A stretch of DNA of 64,000 bases from the NCBI GenBank assembly GCA_963705495.1, contig CAVPJQ010000018.1, positions 31,857 to 95,856 on the forward strand. Direction: 5' to 3'. The notes beneath the pieces were generated by a model. The model was not told the origin of the DNA, ran no database searches, and saw only the letters and a program-made list of their open reading frames with translations. The position numbers and the translations under genes are program-made. This DNA is from DATBVX01 sp963705495. Its GTDB lineage: Bacteria > Pseudomonadota > Gammaproteobacteria > Steroidobacterales > Steroidobacteraceae. This document shows, piece after piece, positions 49,639 to 57,966 of this stretch (position 1 is the stretch's first letter; each line of letters begins with the position of its first letter).

Positions 49639-49931
49639 CCGCCAAACATTGCGTCCAGCGCCGCGCGCGACCTGAGCTCCGCGGCCTGATCGCGTGGACG
49701 GTACGCATCCGGGCGCGGTTTGAAATAGTCGCAGAAGTTCGCTCGTTCCTTGTCTTTCACCTCCTCGGCGATCGGCTCACGGCAACTCTTCGCGACCGAC
49801 GTGTCGTACTCGACGCACATCCGGCACACGTGCAGCTCCGCGTGGCAGGCAGGGCATTCCTCCAGTCGGCGCAGCGGCAGCGTCAGGGCCGCGAGGGATG
49901 CGCCGCATTTCCAGCAGACCAGTGTGTTCAT
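49560..49931 (-). CDS. small zinc-ribbon-like protein (123 aa)
   Basis: Unnamed family. The N-terminal half has paired cysteines: LVCWKCGASL, then ECPACHAELHVCRMCVEYD, with CREP and NFCDYF further on, consistent with one or two zinc ribbons. The C-terminal half is low-complexity and glycine-rich, ending in GLEDLFKKK. It overlaps the DUF493 stop codon as ATGA at 49931 and lies at the end of the mre-mrd-dac cluster transcript. It converges with lipB, overlapping its 3' end by 79 bases. Nucleic-acid or protein binding is a guess. Confidence 0.75.
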   Translation of the reverse strand: MNTLVCWKCGASLAALTLPLRRLEECPACHAELHVCRMCVEYDTSVAKSCREPIAEEVKDKERANFCDYFKPRPDAYRPRDQAAELRSRAALDAMFGGQTGTGATGSAGDSSRAGLEDLFKKK

Positions 49932-50185
49932 AGGGCAATCAGCACGTCGTCAGAGGCAGTGAGCTCGCGGTACAGCGCATCGAGCTGTTCGCGGCTCGAT
50001 GCGCTGATCGTGAAGGTGAGGGCGATGAAGTTCTCGTCCTTGCTCAGCCGCTCGACCACCTGGCCGTCGCTCAGGGTGCCGGCGTGGCGCTCCACGATCT
50101 CGCGCGTGCGGCGCCGGAAGTCCTCGCTCGCCCGCCCCATGACCTTGATCGGAAACTCACACGGGAACTCGAATACGTCGGGCAC
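49928..50185 (-). CDS. YbeD-like DUF493 protein
   Basis: An 85-residue protein with the ACT-like DUF493/YbeD fold: FEFPCEFPIKVMGRASEDF, then REIVERHAGTLSD and SKDENFIALTFTISASSREQLDALY. In E. coli ybeD lies between dacA and lipB; here it is likewise between the dacA side and lipB. It may act as a small regulatory protein for lipoate metabolism or protein turnover, but no function is established. GTG 50185 is preceded by GGGAG; the upstream frame lies inside the aminotransferase gene. Confidence 0.85.
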   Translation of the reverse strand: MPDVFEFPCEFPIKVMGRASEDFRRRTREIVERHAGTLSDGQVVERLSKDENFIALTFTISASSREQLDALYRELTASDDVLIAL

Positions 50186-50201
50186 GGCATCTCCCGTCGG
50201 C

Positions 50202-51077
50202 TCAATACGCCGGCGTGCCTGCGAGCTCGCGCTTGTAGGACTCCAGCGCCGCATGGATCTGCTTCCACACAGGTCCTGGCACGCCCGTGCCCACGGGCTG
50301 TCCGTCAAGACGCGTGACGGCGAGTGTGCCGATCGTGGCCGCAGCGATGAACACCTCCCGCGCCTCCCTGAGCTCGGTAGCAGTCACTGGGGCGGCGCGG
50401 AACGGGATGCGGCTGCGTGTTGCGAGCTCACTGACCACATCGCGCGTCGTCCCTGGGAGGATGCTGTGCGATTTGGGTGGCGTGCGGATCTCCCCGCCAA
50501 GTACCACGTGCACGGTCGTCGAGCTGCCTTCCATCAGGAACCCATCGCGAATCAGGATGGTCTCGGCCGCGTTCGCGTCGACCGCGAGCTGCTTGAGCAG
50601 AACGTTGGCGAGCAGCGCCGTCGACTTGATGTCACAGCGTGACCAACGGGTGTCTTCAGCCGTAACCGCGGCCACGCCGCGTTCGAGTCGCTCGCGCGTC
50701 AGGGGTGGAAGTGCGGAAGCGAAGGCGAATACCGTACGTTCGATGTCAGGCAAGGGCGCGTGGTTGCGGCCGTACTCTGCCCCGCGCGAGACCTGCACAT
50801 ACAGGTACATGTCGCCGCCACCGTTGCGCGCGATGAGCCCATCACAGAGCGTCGCCCACTGCTCGCGCGAATAGGCCGGTCGCATGCGCAGTTCGCCCAG
50901 GCTCCGGTCGAGACGATCGAAGTGCTCGCGAAAGCGAAACACCCGTCCCCCATACACCGGCATCACTTCGTAGACACTGTCGGCATAGAGGAACGCGCGA
51001 TCGAGGGGCGAGACGCGTGCGTCCTTCAGCGGCACGAATTCGCCGTTGAGGTATGCGACCGGGAACGGTTCGGCCAT
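50202..51077 (-). CDS. dat: D-amino-acid aminotransferase (fold-type IV PLP)
   Basis: A 291-residue branched-chain/D-aminotransferase-fold enzyme, probably interconverting D-alanine, D-glutamate and 2-oxo acids for peptidoglycan precursors. Visible: YLNGEFVPLKDARVSPLDRA, FLYADSVYEVMPVYGGRVFR, RCDIKSTALLANVLLKQLAV with the PLP lysine, and DGFLMEGSSTTVHVV plus HSILPGTTRDVV for the phosphate and hinge. Its ATG (51077) shares a base with the dacA TAA (TAATG). The dacA-dat-ybeD-lipB neighbourhood is known from Pseudomonas-type genomes. Confidence 0.9.
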   Translation of the reverse strand: MAEPFPVAYLNGEFVPLKDARVSPLDRAFLYADSVYEVMPVYGGRVFRFREHFDRLDRSLGELRMRPAYSREQWATLCDGLIARNGGGDMYLYVQVSRGAEYGRNHAPLPDIERTVFAFASALPPLTRERLERGVAAVTAEDTRWSRCDIKSTALLANVLLKQLAVDANAAETILIRDGFLMEGSSTTVHVVLGGEIRTPPKSHSILPGTTRDVVSELATRSRIPFRAAPVTATELREAREVFIAAATIGTLAVTRLDGQPVGTGVPGPVWKQIHAALESYKRELAGTPAY

Positions 51078-52213
51078 TACTCGAACCAAAGCAGCATGGT
51101 ATCCACCATGCGCCTCCACCAGCCGCCTTGCGGCACATCATGTACTGGATAGGCGTTGCCCTGGCCGAGCACCTGGTCGCCAAAGGCAATACTGAAGGTT
51201 CCGACCGGCTTCTGCGCGGAGAGCGGCGCAATGAGCCGTGGCTGAACCCGGATCGTGGTCTTGACGCTGCCCACTTGTCCGCGCGGCACGGTGACGTAGA
51301 GATCGCGACCCAGGCCGATCTGCACGGGAGTGAATGCAGCCTTCCACACGCGGGCGGTCTGTAACGGCTCGCGCGCCGCATGCAGCTTCTGGGTCTCGTA
51401 GAAGGTATAGCCGTAGTTGAGCAGCGCCTGGCTGGCGTCTTCGCGCGCCTTCATCGAGTCGGTGCCGAGGATCACCGAGATCAGCCGCATGTCGCCGCGC
51501 TTGGCGGAGCTCACCAGGCAATAGCCGGCAGCCTCGGTATGCCCGGTCTTGATCCCATCGACCGTCGGGTCGCGGTCCAGCAGGCCATTGCGGTTCTCCT
51601 GGCGGATATTGTTCCAGGTGAACTCGCGCTGCGAATACCAGCGATAGTAGTCGGGGAACTCGCGAATGATCGCCGAGCCCAGGATCGCCATGTCGCGCGC
51701 CGTCATGTAGTGCTGCGGAGAAGGCAACCCAGTGCTGTTGACGAAGTGCGAGCCTTTCATCCCGAGCTGCTTCGCATAGTTGTTCATCAAAGCAGCGAAG
51801 GTCTCCTCCGTGCCACCGACGCGCTCGGCGAGTGCGATCGTCGCATCGTTTCCCGACTGCACGATCATCCCCTGGATCAGGACCTCGACCGGGACCTGCG
51901 TGCCGACCTGCACGAAGGTGCGCGACCCTTCGGCCTTCCACGCATGCTCACTTACGCTGACCGTTTCCTTTAGCGTCAGCTTGCCCTCCTTGAGGGCATG
52001 GAATACCGCATAAGCGGTCATGAGCTTCGTGATGCTCGCAGGGTCGAGACGCTCCTCGGCATTGCTCTGCGCCAGCGTGCGACCGCTATCGTGATCGATG
52101 AGCACGTAGCTGCGTGCCTTGAGGCTCGGTGCAGGCGGCACCGGGACGGTGGCCGCGAACGAGGCATTCTGAATCAGCAGCAGGCCCGCAAGCCCGAGAG
52201 TGAGCAGTTTCAT
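51077..52213 (-). CDS. dacA: D-alanyl-D-alanine carboxypeptidase (PBP5/6 type)
   Basis: Low-molecular-weight penicillin-binding protein trimming pentapeptides. The 378-residue protein has a signal peptide (LTLGLAGLLLIQNASFA), the SxxK motif in LDPASITKLMTAY, SxN in VQSGNDATIALAE, KTG in VDGIKTGHTEAAGYCLV, the PBP5_C beta domain, and the C-terminal amphipathic anchor (GGWWRRMVDTMLLWFE). ATG 52213 was chosen for the signal peptide. It is transcribed leftward with rlpA and dat. All active-site motifs are intact. Confidence 0.96.
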   Translation of the reverse strand: MKLLTLGLAGLLLIQNASFAATVPVPPAPSLKARSYVLIDHDSGRTLAQSNAEERLDPASITKLMTAYAVFHALKEGKLTLKETVSVSEHAWKAEGSRTFVQVGTQVPVEVLIQGMIVQSGNDATIALAERVGGTEETFAALMNNYAKQLGMKGSHFVNSTGLPSPQHYMTARDMAILGSAIIREFPDYYRWYSQREFTWNNIRQENRNGLLDRDPTVDGIKTGHTEAAGYCLVSSAKRGDMRLISVILGTDSMKAREDASQALLNYGYTFYETQKLHAAREPLQTARVWKAAFTPVQIGLGRDLYVTVPRGQVGSVKTTIRVQPRLIAPLSAQKPVGTFSIAFGDQVLGQGNAYPVHDVPQGGWWRRMVDTMLLWFE

Positions 52214-52270
52214 CTTGGATCCTATGAAAGCGCGCAGTTTATCCGGTTTGGCGGCGCTGGCCAGATGCAC

Positions 52271-53110
52271 TCAATCGACTGCGAGCCGTGCGTCGTCGAC
52301 GCCGATGCCCTTCAGTTCCTGCACCAGTCGATCGAACTCTGCGACCGTGGGTACGGGGCCCACGCGCACGCGATACAGCGATTTGCCGCCCACCTGGTCA
52401 TTGCGCACGAAGGCGGGGCCGATCCCGGCGGCCCGCAACTTCTGCAACAGCCGCTCGGAATTGGCGGCATCCGCGAACGCTCCCGCCTGGACGTAGAGAG
52501 TGTCGACCCGGGCCGGTGCGGCAGATGCAGCGCTCGGCGCAATTGCGGCGCCCTGGGCATCGACGCTGCGCACCTCAACAAGCGCAGTGCCGTCACGGAT
52601 CATGTCGAGCCGACTGGCCGCGGAATAGGACAGGTCGATGAGACGGTTGGCGACGAAAGGCCCGCGATCGTTGACGCGCACCACGACGCTGTGTCCGTTG
52701 CTCAGGTTCATGACTTGCACGTAGCACGGCAGGGGAAGCGTCTTGTGCGCCGCCGTCATCGCGTACATGTCGTAGGTATCGCCGGTCGCAGTGCGGCCAC
52801 CGTGAAAATTCGGCCCATACCAGGAGGCGACCCCCCGCTCGAGATACCCCGCGCTCGAGCTGAGAACGAAGTAGCGTCGCCCGTCCACTTCATAGAACGG
52901 TGGATTGCCACTGCGACTGCGCGGCTCGACCTGTGGCACAGCATCCGGGATCTTGGTCACATCCGCGGGTGGTGGAGGAGGTGGCACCGTGGGCGCGGGC
53001 CGGGGTGGAGTTGCCTTGCACGCGCCGATCAACACCAGCAGCACGCCGACCGCAGCGCGTGCCTGGATCCCGCCGACACTTGTGTCCCGTCCGTCAGCCC
53101 GGTGGCGCAT
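52271..53110 (-). CDS. rlpA: septal ring lytic transglycosylase RlpA (lipoprotein)
   Basis: Outer-membrane lipoprotein that cleaves denuded glycan strands at division sites. The 279-residue protein has a lipobox (GVLLVLIGACKA), a double-psi beta-barrel catalytic domain (GVASWYGPNFHGGRTATGD, MTAAHKTLPLPCYVQVMNL, VVVRVNDRGPFVANRLIDLS with the catalytic aspartate) and a C-terminal SPOR domain (LYVQAGAFADAANSERLL..YRVRVGPV) that binds denuded peptidoglycan. ATG 53110 lies 17 bases inside mltB. It is part of the mltB-rlpA-dacA run after rodA. Confidence 0.94.
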   Translation of the reverse strand: MRHRADGRDTSVGGIQARAAVGVLLVLIGACKATPPRPAPTVPPPPPPADVTKIPDAVPQVEPRSRSGNPPFYEVDGRRYFVLSSSAGYLERGVASWYGPNFHGGRTATGDTYDMYAMTAAHKTLPLPCYVQVMNLSNGHSVVVRVNDRGPFVANRLIDLSYSAASRLDMIRDGTALVEVRSVDAQGAAIAPSAASAAPARVDTLYVQAGAFADAANSERLLQKLRAAGIGPAFVRNDQVGGKSLYRVRVGPVPTVAEFDRLVQELKGIGVDDARLAVD

Positions 53111-54125
53111 CGCTGAACACGCGCTCGAGTACCCGGTTGGCAAGGTCATTCACCGCCATCGCGTAAAGCGGGCTGCGATTGTAACGGGTGATCACGTAGA
53201 AATTGTTGAGGCCGACCCGAAAGCGCACTTCATCGGGTTCGTCGGCGGCGATCAGCATCGCGGGTGCATCCTCGGGCAACGCCTGTCTGAATTGCACGCC
53301 CTTGGCGCGCAGCGAAGCGACTGTCTCGGTGAGCGCCAGGGGTCGAGAGTCCAGGCCATTGGCGTGCTGCTGATCGATGTCGACATCGGTGAGCACCACG
53401 CCATCGGGTTCCCAGCCGTGCACGCGAAAGTAGTTGGCGACGCTCGCGAGGATGTCCGCCCAATCGGACCACAGGTCACGCTTGCCGTCGCCGTCGGCAT
53501 CCACGGCAAAGCGGCGCAGGCTCCCCGGCATGAACTGCGGCGCGCCCATCGCCCCCGCGTACGAGCCGACTGCCGTGAGCGCGTCGAGCGATTCCTCATG
53601 CGTGAGCAGGAGGAACTGCTCCAGCTCCCCGGTGAAATAACTCGAGCGCGCCGGATAGTCGAAAGCGAGAGTGCTGAGCGCGTCGAGAACCCGGTAGCGT
53701 CCCATGATCCGGCCGTATGAAGTCTCGATTCCCAGGATCGCGACCAGGTACTGCGGCGCGACGCCATAGCGTTGCGCCGTTTCATCCAGGAGCTCGCGAT
53801 GCTCGGACCAGAACTGCGCTCCATCGGCGATGCGCTGCTCGGTCAGAAAGCGTGCCCGGTATTCGTACCAGGCGAGAGCGCGCTCGGCGGGCCGTGACAT
53901 CGCATCGAGGATTCCCTGCTGCGTCTGCGCCTGACTCAAAAGCTGCACGAGCTCCTCGCTCGAGAAGCCGTACTGCGCGGTCATTCGTGCGATGAACGAC
54001 TGCACCAGGGGACGCGCTGGATCGATGTTCACGCTCACCGGTGGCTCACCGGCACCCACTGTTGCAATGACAGCGAGGCCGGTAATGAAGGTGCGCAGCG
54101 CGGTGCGCGCGGGAGTCGGGATCAT
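53094..54125 (-). CDS. mltB: lytic murein transglycosylase B
   Basis: Cleaves the MurNAc-GlcNAc bond, leaving 1,6-anhydroMurNAc. The 343-residue protein has a signal segment, LVAILGIETSYGRIMGRYRV with the catalytic glutamate, ALSTLAFDYPARSSYFTGEL, VGSYAGAMGAPQFMPGSLRR and an EF-hand-like calcium loop DADGDGKRDLW. No lipobox is evident, so it may be soluble in the periplasm (Slt35-like). The start is ATG 54125. The upstream gap to rodA is filled by the 271-base palindromic element at 54155-54425. Its product feeds anhydroMurNAc recycling, to which amgK-murU belong. Confidence 0.94.
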   Translation of the reverse strand: MIPTPARTALRTFITGLAVIATVGAGEPPVSVNIDPARPLVQSFIARMTAQYGFSSEELVQLLSQAQTQQGILDAMSRPAERALAWYEYRARFLTEQRIADGAQFWSEHRELLDETAQRYGVAPQYLVAILGIETSYGRIMGRYRVLDALSTLAFDYPARSSYFTGELEQFLLLTHEESLDALTAVGSYAGAMGAPQFMPGSLRRFAVDADGDGKRDLWSDWADILASVANYFRVHGWEPDGVVLTDVDIDQQHANGLDSRPLALTETVASLRAKGVQFRQALPEDAPAMLIAADEPDEVRFRVGLNNFYVITRYNRSPLYAMAVNDLANRVLERVFSDAPPG

Positions 54126-54154
54126 CAATGCAGGTCTTTGGCGTCCATGCGGGT

Positions 54155-54425
54155 TAGGGCAGCTCTGCACAGGTTTCATGAGGCGCGTTACGTCGCCAAC
54201 GGTGCAGATGCTAGGCGCACCGCGCAGCCAATGGTCGCTTCCATTGGCAAGCGATGCAACGACGCAGCTGCCCGTTCGCGACGTAACCCGGACGGGACCG
54301 GCCTCCGCAAGCTTCTGGCGGCGTTGCGAGTCTTGTCGATATCGACATATCGACTGCGCCTCGCGCCTAGCCAGAAGCTTGCGGAGCCACGGTCGCGCCC
54401 ATGAAACCTGTGCAGAGCTGCCCTA
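54155..54425. repeat. multibranched palindromic element with perfect 26-bp ends
   Basis: Bases 54155-54180 and 54400-54425 are exact reverse complements (arm begins TAGGGCAGCTCTGCACAGG). Inside are two further paired arms. Arm I: GTTACGTCGC (54187-54196) with GCGACGTAAC (54278-54287), enclosing GCCAATGG (54227-54234) with CCATTGGC (54241-54248). Arm II: a perfect 17-bp stem 54303-54319 with 54370-54386, enclosing GTCGATAT (54335-54342) with ATATCGAC (54347-54354). No ORF fits it. It fills the rodA-mltB gap (54126-54427, the only gene-free stretch over 300 bases), two bases from the rodA stop codon and 29 from the mltB start codon. Confidence 0.85.
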
Positions 54426-54427
54426 GC

Positions 54428-55564
54428 TCACGACCCTACGAGTTTGCGATGGGAATGCAGCGACATGAGGATACCGAAACCCGCCATGAGGGTCACCATC
54501 GAAGTGCCGCCATAGCTGACGAGCGGCAGTGGCACACCGACCACCGGCAGAAGGCCGCTCACCATCCCCGCATTGACGATCACGTAGACAAAGAAGGTGA
54601 GGCTGATGGTGCCGGCGACCAGGCGCGAAAAAGTATCCTGGCATTGCAGCGCCAGGTACATGCCACGCGCGATGATGAATAGGTACAGCCCGAGCAGCAG
54701 GGTGAGCCCGATGAGACCGAACTCTTCCCCCGCGACAGCGAAAATGAAATCGGTGGAGCGCTCCGGCAGGAACTCGAGCTGGGCCTGGCTGCCATTCATC
54801 CAGCCTTTACCGAACACACCACCCGAGCCGAGCGCGATCTGCGACTGGATGATGTGATAGCCCGCGCCGAGCGGATCACTCTCGGGAGTGAGGAAGGTGA
54901 GCACACGTTTGCGCTGGTAGTCGTGCAGCATGCCCCAGCCCAGCCACGCGAGCGCCGGCAGCAGCGCCATCACGCCGATGATGACGCGCAGGCGCAGCCC
55001 CGCGAGGAGCACGAGGAACACGCCCGAGGCACCGATGAGGAGCGCGGTGCCGAGATCAGGCTGCTCCGCGATCAACCCGACCGGGAACAGGATCATCAGG
55101 CCGAGCACTACCACCAGCTTGAAGTCAGGTGGCAGCGGGCGCTCGTGCAGGAACCAGGCGCCGGCCATCGGCACGGCGAGCTTCATGATCTCCGACGGCT
55201 GGAAGCGCAACACGCCGAGATCGAGCCAGCGCTGTGCGCCCTTGCCGATATCCCCGATCACCGCGACGATCACCAGCAGCACGATGCCGATCGTATAAAT
55301 CCATGGTGCGAGCATGCGCAGGTACTTCGGACTCACCTGCGCGAGCAGCACCAGCATGACGAGGCCGAGGCACATGCGCAGGAACTGCCCGCGCGTCAGG
55401 GCCAGGTTTTCCCCGGACGCGCTGTAGAGAATCACCAGGCCGAACACCGCGGTGGCGCAGATGCCGAGCAGCAGCGGACCGTCGAGCCGGAGCTTGCCGA
55501 GCAGGCGCGCCGACGCGGTGAGCGTGCGTCGTGCAGTTGAAGGTTGCAGGTCGTCGTAGATCAT
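54428..55564 (-). CDS. rodA: rod-shape peptidoglycan glycosyltransferase RodA
   Basis: SEDS-family glycosyltransferase of the elongasome, partner of PBP2. The 378-residue protein has ten membrane segments and the SEDS landmarks QRWLDLGVLRFQPSEIMKLA, EQPDLGTALLIGASGVFLVL (catalytic aspartate), YHIIQSQIALGSGGVFGKGW, FLPERSTDFIFAVAGEEFGL and GLLPVVGVPLPLVSYGGTSM. ATG 55564 overlaps the mrdA stop codon by four bases. Its TGA stop codon (54430-54428) is two bases from the palindromic element. The protein is intact. Confidence 0.97.
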   Translation of the reverse strand: MIYDDLQPSTARRTLTASARLLGKLRLDGPLLLGICATAVFGLVILYSASGENLALTRGQFLRMCLGLVMLVLLAQVSPKYLRMLAPWIYTIGIVLLVIVAVIGDIGKGAQRWLDLGVLRFQPSEIMKLAVPMAGAWFLHERPLPPDFKLVVVLGLMILFPVGLIAEQPDLGTALLIGASGVFLVLLAGLRLRVIIGVMALLPALAWLGWGMLHDYQRKRVLTFLTPESDPLGAGYHIIQSQIALGSGGVFGKGWMNGSQAQLEFLPERSTDFIFAVAGEEFGLIGLTLLLGLYLFIIARGMYLALQCQDTFSRLVAGTISLTFFVYVIVNAGMVSGLLPVVGVPLPLVSYGGTSMVTLMAGFGILMSLHSHRKLVGS

Positions 55565-57471
55565 GAGGGCGGTGACGCTGGTGTCGGCGGCGGGGTTTCG
55601 GGCAGCAGGTAGGCATCCATGACTTTGCGGGCCACCGGGGCCGCTACACTGGCGCCGTGACCTCCGTTCTCCACCAGCACCGCGACTGCAATGCGCGGTG
55701 CATCCGCAGGAGCGAAGGAGATGAACAGCGCATGATCGCGCATGCGTTCCTCGACTTCCTCCTCATTGTACTTTTCCGTCTGGCTGACGGTGAACACCTG
55801 CGCTGTGCCGGTCTTGCCCGCAATCTGGTACGTCGAGCCGACGGCGGTTGCGCGTGCGGTCCCGTGCGGGGGGCTCATGACTCCGATCATCGCATCGACG
55901 ACGCGCTGCCAGCGTGTGGGTTCATCGGGATCCACCGGCGGCGACGGTCGCGGCGGCAGGCGCCGCACCTCGCCCGTGTGCGCATTGCGCACACCCGTTA
56001 CCAGTCTCGGCTGAAAAGTCGTGCCATGCGCGGCAATGACGCTCGCCACGTGCGCGAGCTGCAGGGGCGTGGCGAGCAGGTAGCCCTGGCCGATGCCGAT
56101 GATGACTGTGTCACCGGGAAACCAGACACTTTCGCGCGGATAGGCTTTCTGCTTCCACTCGCGCGAGGGGACCAGGCCAGGCTTTTCGCCGTCGATGTCG
56201 ATGCCGGTGCGTTGGCCCAAGCCGAACTTGCCGAGAAAGGTCGAGAGCCGGTCGATGCCGAGGGCTTGCGCCACGCCGTAGAAATAGGTGTCACAGGACT
56301 GAGCGACCGCTTCCTGCAGGTTTACCCAGCCGTGGCCTGCCGGTTTCCAGTCGCGGTAGCGATGGCTGCTGCCCGGCAGCGTGAAGAAGCCGCGGCAATA
56401 GCGCACTTGGGAAGGATCGATCGCAGCGTAGTCGAGTCCGGCGAGCGCGATCACGGGCTTGATCGTCGAGCCGGGCGGATAGGCGCCGCGCAGCACACGG
56501 TTGAAGAGCGGGCGATCGATATCGCTTTCGAGCGCGCTGTAGTCGGCGCGGCTCAGTCCGCGGGCGAAGCTATTCGGGTCGAAGCCCGGCACGCTCGCAA
56601 ACGCGATCACATCGCCGTTGGACGGATCTATGGCGATGACCGCGCCGCGCTTGCCGACGAGTGCCTCTTCCGCCGCGCGTTGCGCACGCAGGTCGAGACT
56701 CAGGATCAAGTCACTGCCCGCGGTCGCCGGTTTCGAGGACAGGTCCGCCTGCAACGGGTTCTCGACGTCGACGTCGACCGGGCGACCCTGCGCATTCACC
56801 AGGACCTGCCGGAATCCGGGCGAACCATGCAGCTCCTTCTCGTACGAGGCCTCCACTCCGACCTTGCCGATGAGCGTGGTTCCGGCGTATTCGCTCGCGT
56901 CGATGCGCAGCAGGTCCGGCTCACTGATGGCGCTCACGTAGCCCAGCGCATGAACGGCGATCGCACCGTAGGGGTAGTGACGCGTGAGACGCGTGCGGAT
57001 ATCCACGCCCGGCAATTCATGACGGCGCACCGCGAAACGCGCGACTTCCTCGTCCGTCATTTGCAGGCGGATCGGCACACCTTCGAACCGGGGACGTGAG
57101 CGGATCAGGCGCTTCAGGCGATCGAGGTCATCGGCCTCGACCAGGCCGAGGCCGCTCAGTGTCTTGAGCGTGGCGTCGACATCGGGAACCTGCTCGCGCG
57201 TGAGCTCGAGCTGGTAGGCCGGCAAGTTCTCGGCCAGGACCACTCCGTTGCGATCGAAGATCAGTCCGCGATTCGGCGGCAGCGGCTCGACGCGCACCCG
57301 GTTGCCCTGGGACAGATCGAGGTAGTAGTCGTGCCGGACCACCTGCAGCTGCACGAGCTTGACGAGCACCGCCCCGACCAGCAGGGTCATGATGACGCCC
57401 GCCGCGATCGCACGGCGCAGGAACATGCGCTGCTCGGCCCAGTGATCCTTGATGCGGACGCGGCTCGCCAC
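55561..57471 (-). CDS. mrdA: penicillin-binding protein 2 (elongasome transpeptidase)
   Basis: Class B D,D-transpeptidase of the elongasome. The 636-residue protein has one N-terminal membrane anchor (IAAGVIMTLLVGAVLVKLVQ), a pedestal domain with NRGLIFDRNGVVLAENLPAY and YPYGAIAVHALGYVSAI, and the transpeptidase domain with YPPGSTIKPVIALAGL (SxxK), SCDTYFY (SxD) and IAGKTGTAQVF (KTG). It overlaps rodA by four bases and follows mreD by 18. In this cluster the products act together with MreBCD and RodA. Confidence 0.97.
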   Translation of the reverse strand: MASRVRIKDHWAEQRMFLRRAIAAGVIMTLLVGAVLVKLVQLQVVRHDYYLDLSQGNRVRVEPLPPNRGLIFDRNGVVLAENLPAYQLELTREQVPDVDATLKTLSGLGLVEADDLDRLKRLIRSRPRFEGVPIRLQMTDEEVARFAVRRHELPGVDIRTRLTRHYPYGAIAVHALGYVSAISEPDLLRIDASEYAGTTLIGKVGVEASYEKELHGSPGFRQVLVNAQGRPVDVDVENPLQADLSSKPATAGSDLILSLDLRAQRAAEEALVGKRGAVIAIDPSNGDVIAFASVPGFDPNSFARGLSRADYSALESDIDRPLFNRVLRGAYPPGSTIKPVIALAGLDYAAIDPSQVRYCRGFFTLPGSSHRYRDWKPAGHGWVNLQEAVAQSCDTYFYGVAQALGIDRLSTFLGKFGLGQRTGIDIDGEKPGLVPSREWKQKAYPRESVWFPGDTVIIGIGQGYLLATPLQLAHVASVIAAHGTTFQPRLVTGVRNAHTGEVRRLPPRPSPPVDPDEPTRWQRVVDAMIGVMSPPHGTARATAVGSTYQIAGKTGTAQVFTVSQTEKYNEEEVEERMRDHALFISFAPADAPRIAVAVLVENGGHGASVAAPVARKVMDAYLLPETPPPTPASPPS

Positions 57472-57489
57472 GACTAGGAGTCTGCCTGA

Positions 57490-57966
57490 CTAGGTGCGCT
57501 GGTAGGCGTTGCCGAGAAGACCGGCGAAGAGCGGCCAGAGTGCCGCGCCGGTGAACGCCGGTATCCAGCGTGCGTAGGTCGTGATCGGGTGACCGGTCAT
57601 GCCGTCGATCCAGAACAACATGAACTGGTAGACGGCGAGCAACCAGAACACGGTGAGCGCCTGGTGCCATACAGGAAAGATCCGCACGCGCAGATGCAGC
57701 TTGATGGCGATGTAGCTCGCCAGGCAAAGGGCCAGCGCATGCTGACCGAGCACGACACCCTTGAATGCGTCGAGCAGCAGGCCCGCGAGGAATGCGAGGG
57801 TCATTCCACCGGCTCTCGGCACCATGATCGACCAGTAGAGCACCACGATCACCAGGAAATCCGGGCGCGCGATGTTGAGCCAGTGAGGCAATGGCAGGAC
57901 GCTGAGAATCAGGCCGGCCAGCACGCTCAGCAGCATCGGCACCCGGTTCAGTGCATCGTGGCTCAC
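57490..57966 (-). CDS. mreD: rod shape-determining membrane protein MreD
   Basis: A 158-residue integral membrane protein with five to six hydrophobic segments, linking MreC to the PBP2-RodA complex. The family pattern includes LAGLILSVLPLPHWLNIARP, then MTLAFLAGLLLDAFKGVVLG and QALTVFWLLAVYQFMLFW. ATG 57966 overlaps the mreC stop codon as ATGA. Length and position (mreB-mreC-mreD-mrdA-rodA) are canonical. Confidence 0.94.
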   Translation of the reverse strand: MSHDALNRVPMLLSVLAGLILSVLPLPHWLNIARPDFLVIVVLYWSIMVPRAGGMTLAFLAGLLLDAFKGVVLGQHALALCLASYIAIKLHLRVRIFPVWHQALTVFWLLAVYQFMLFWIDGMTGHPITTYARWIPAFTGAALWPLFAGLLGNAYQRT

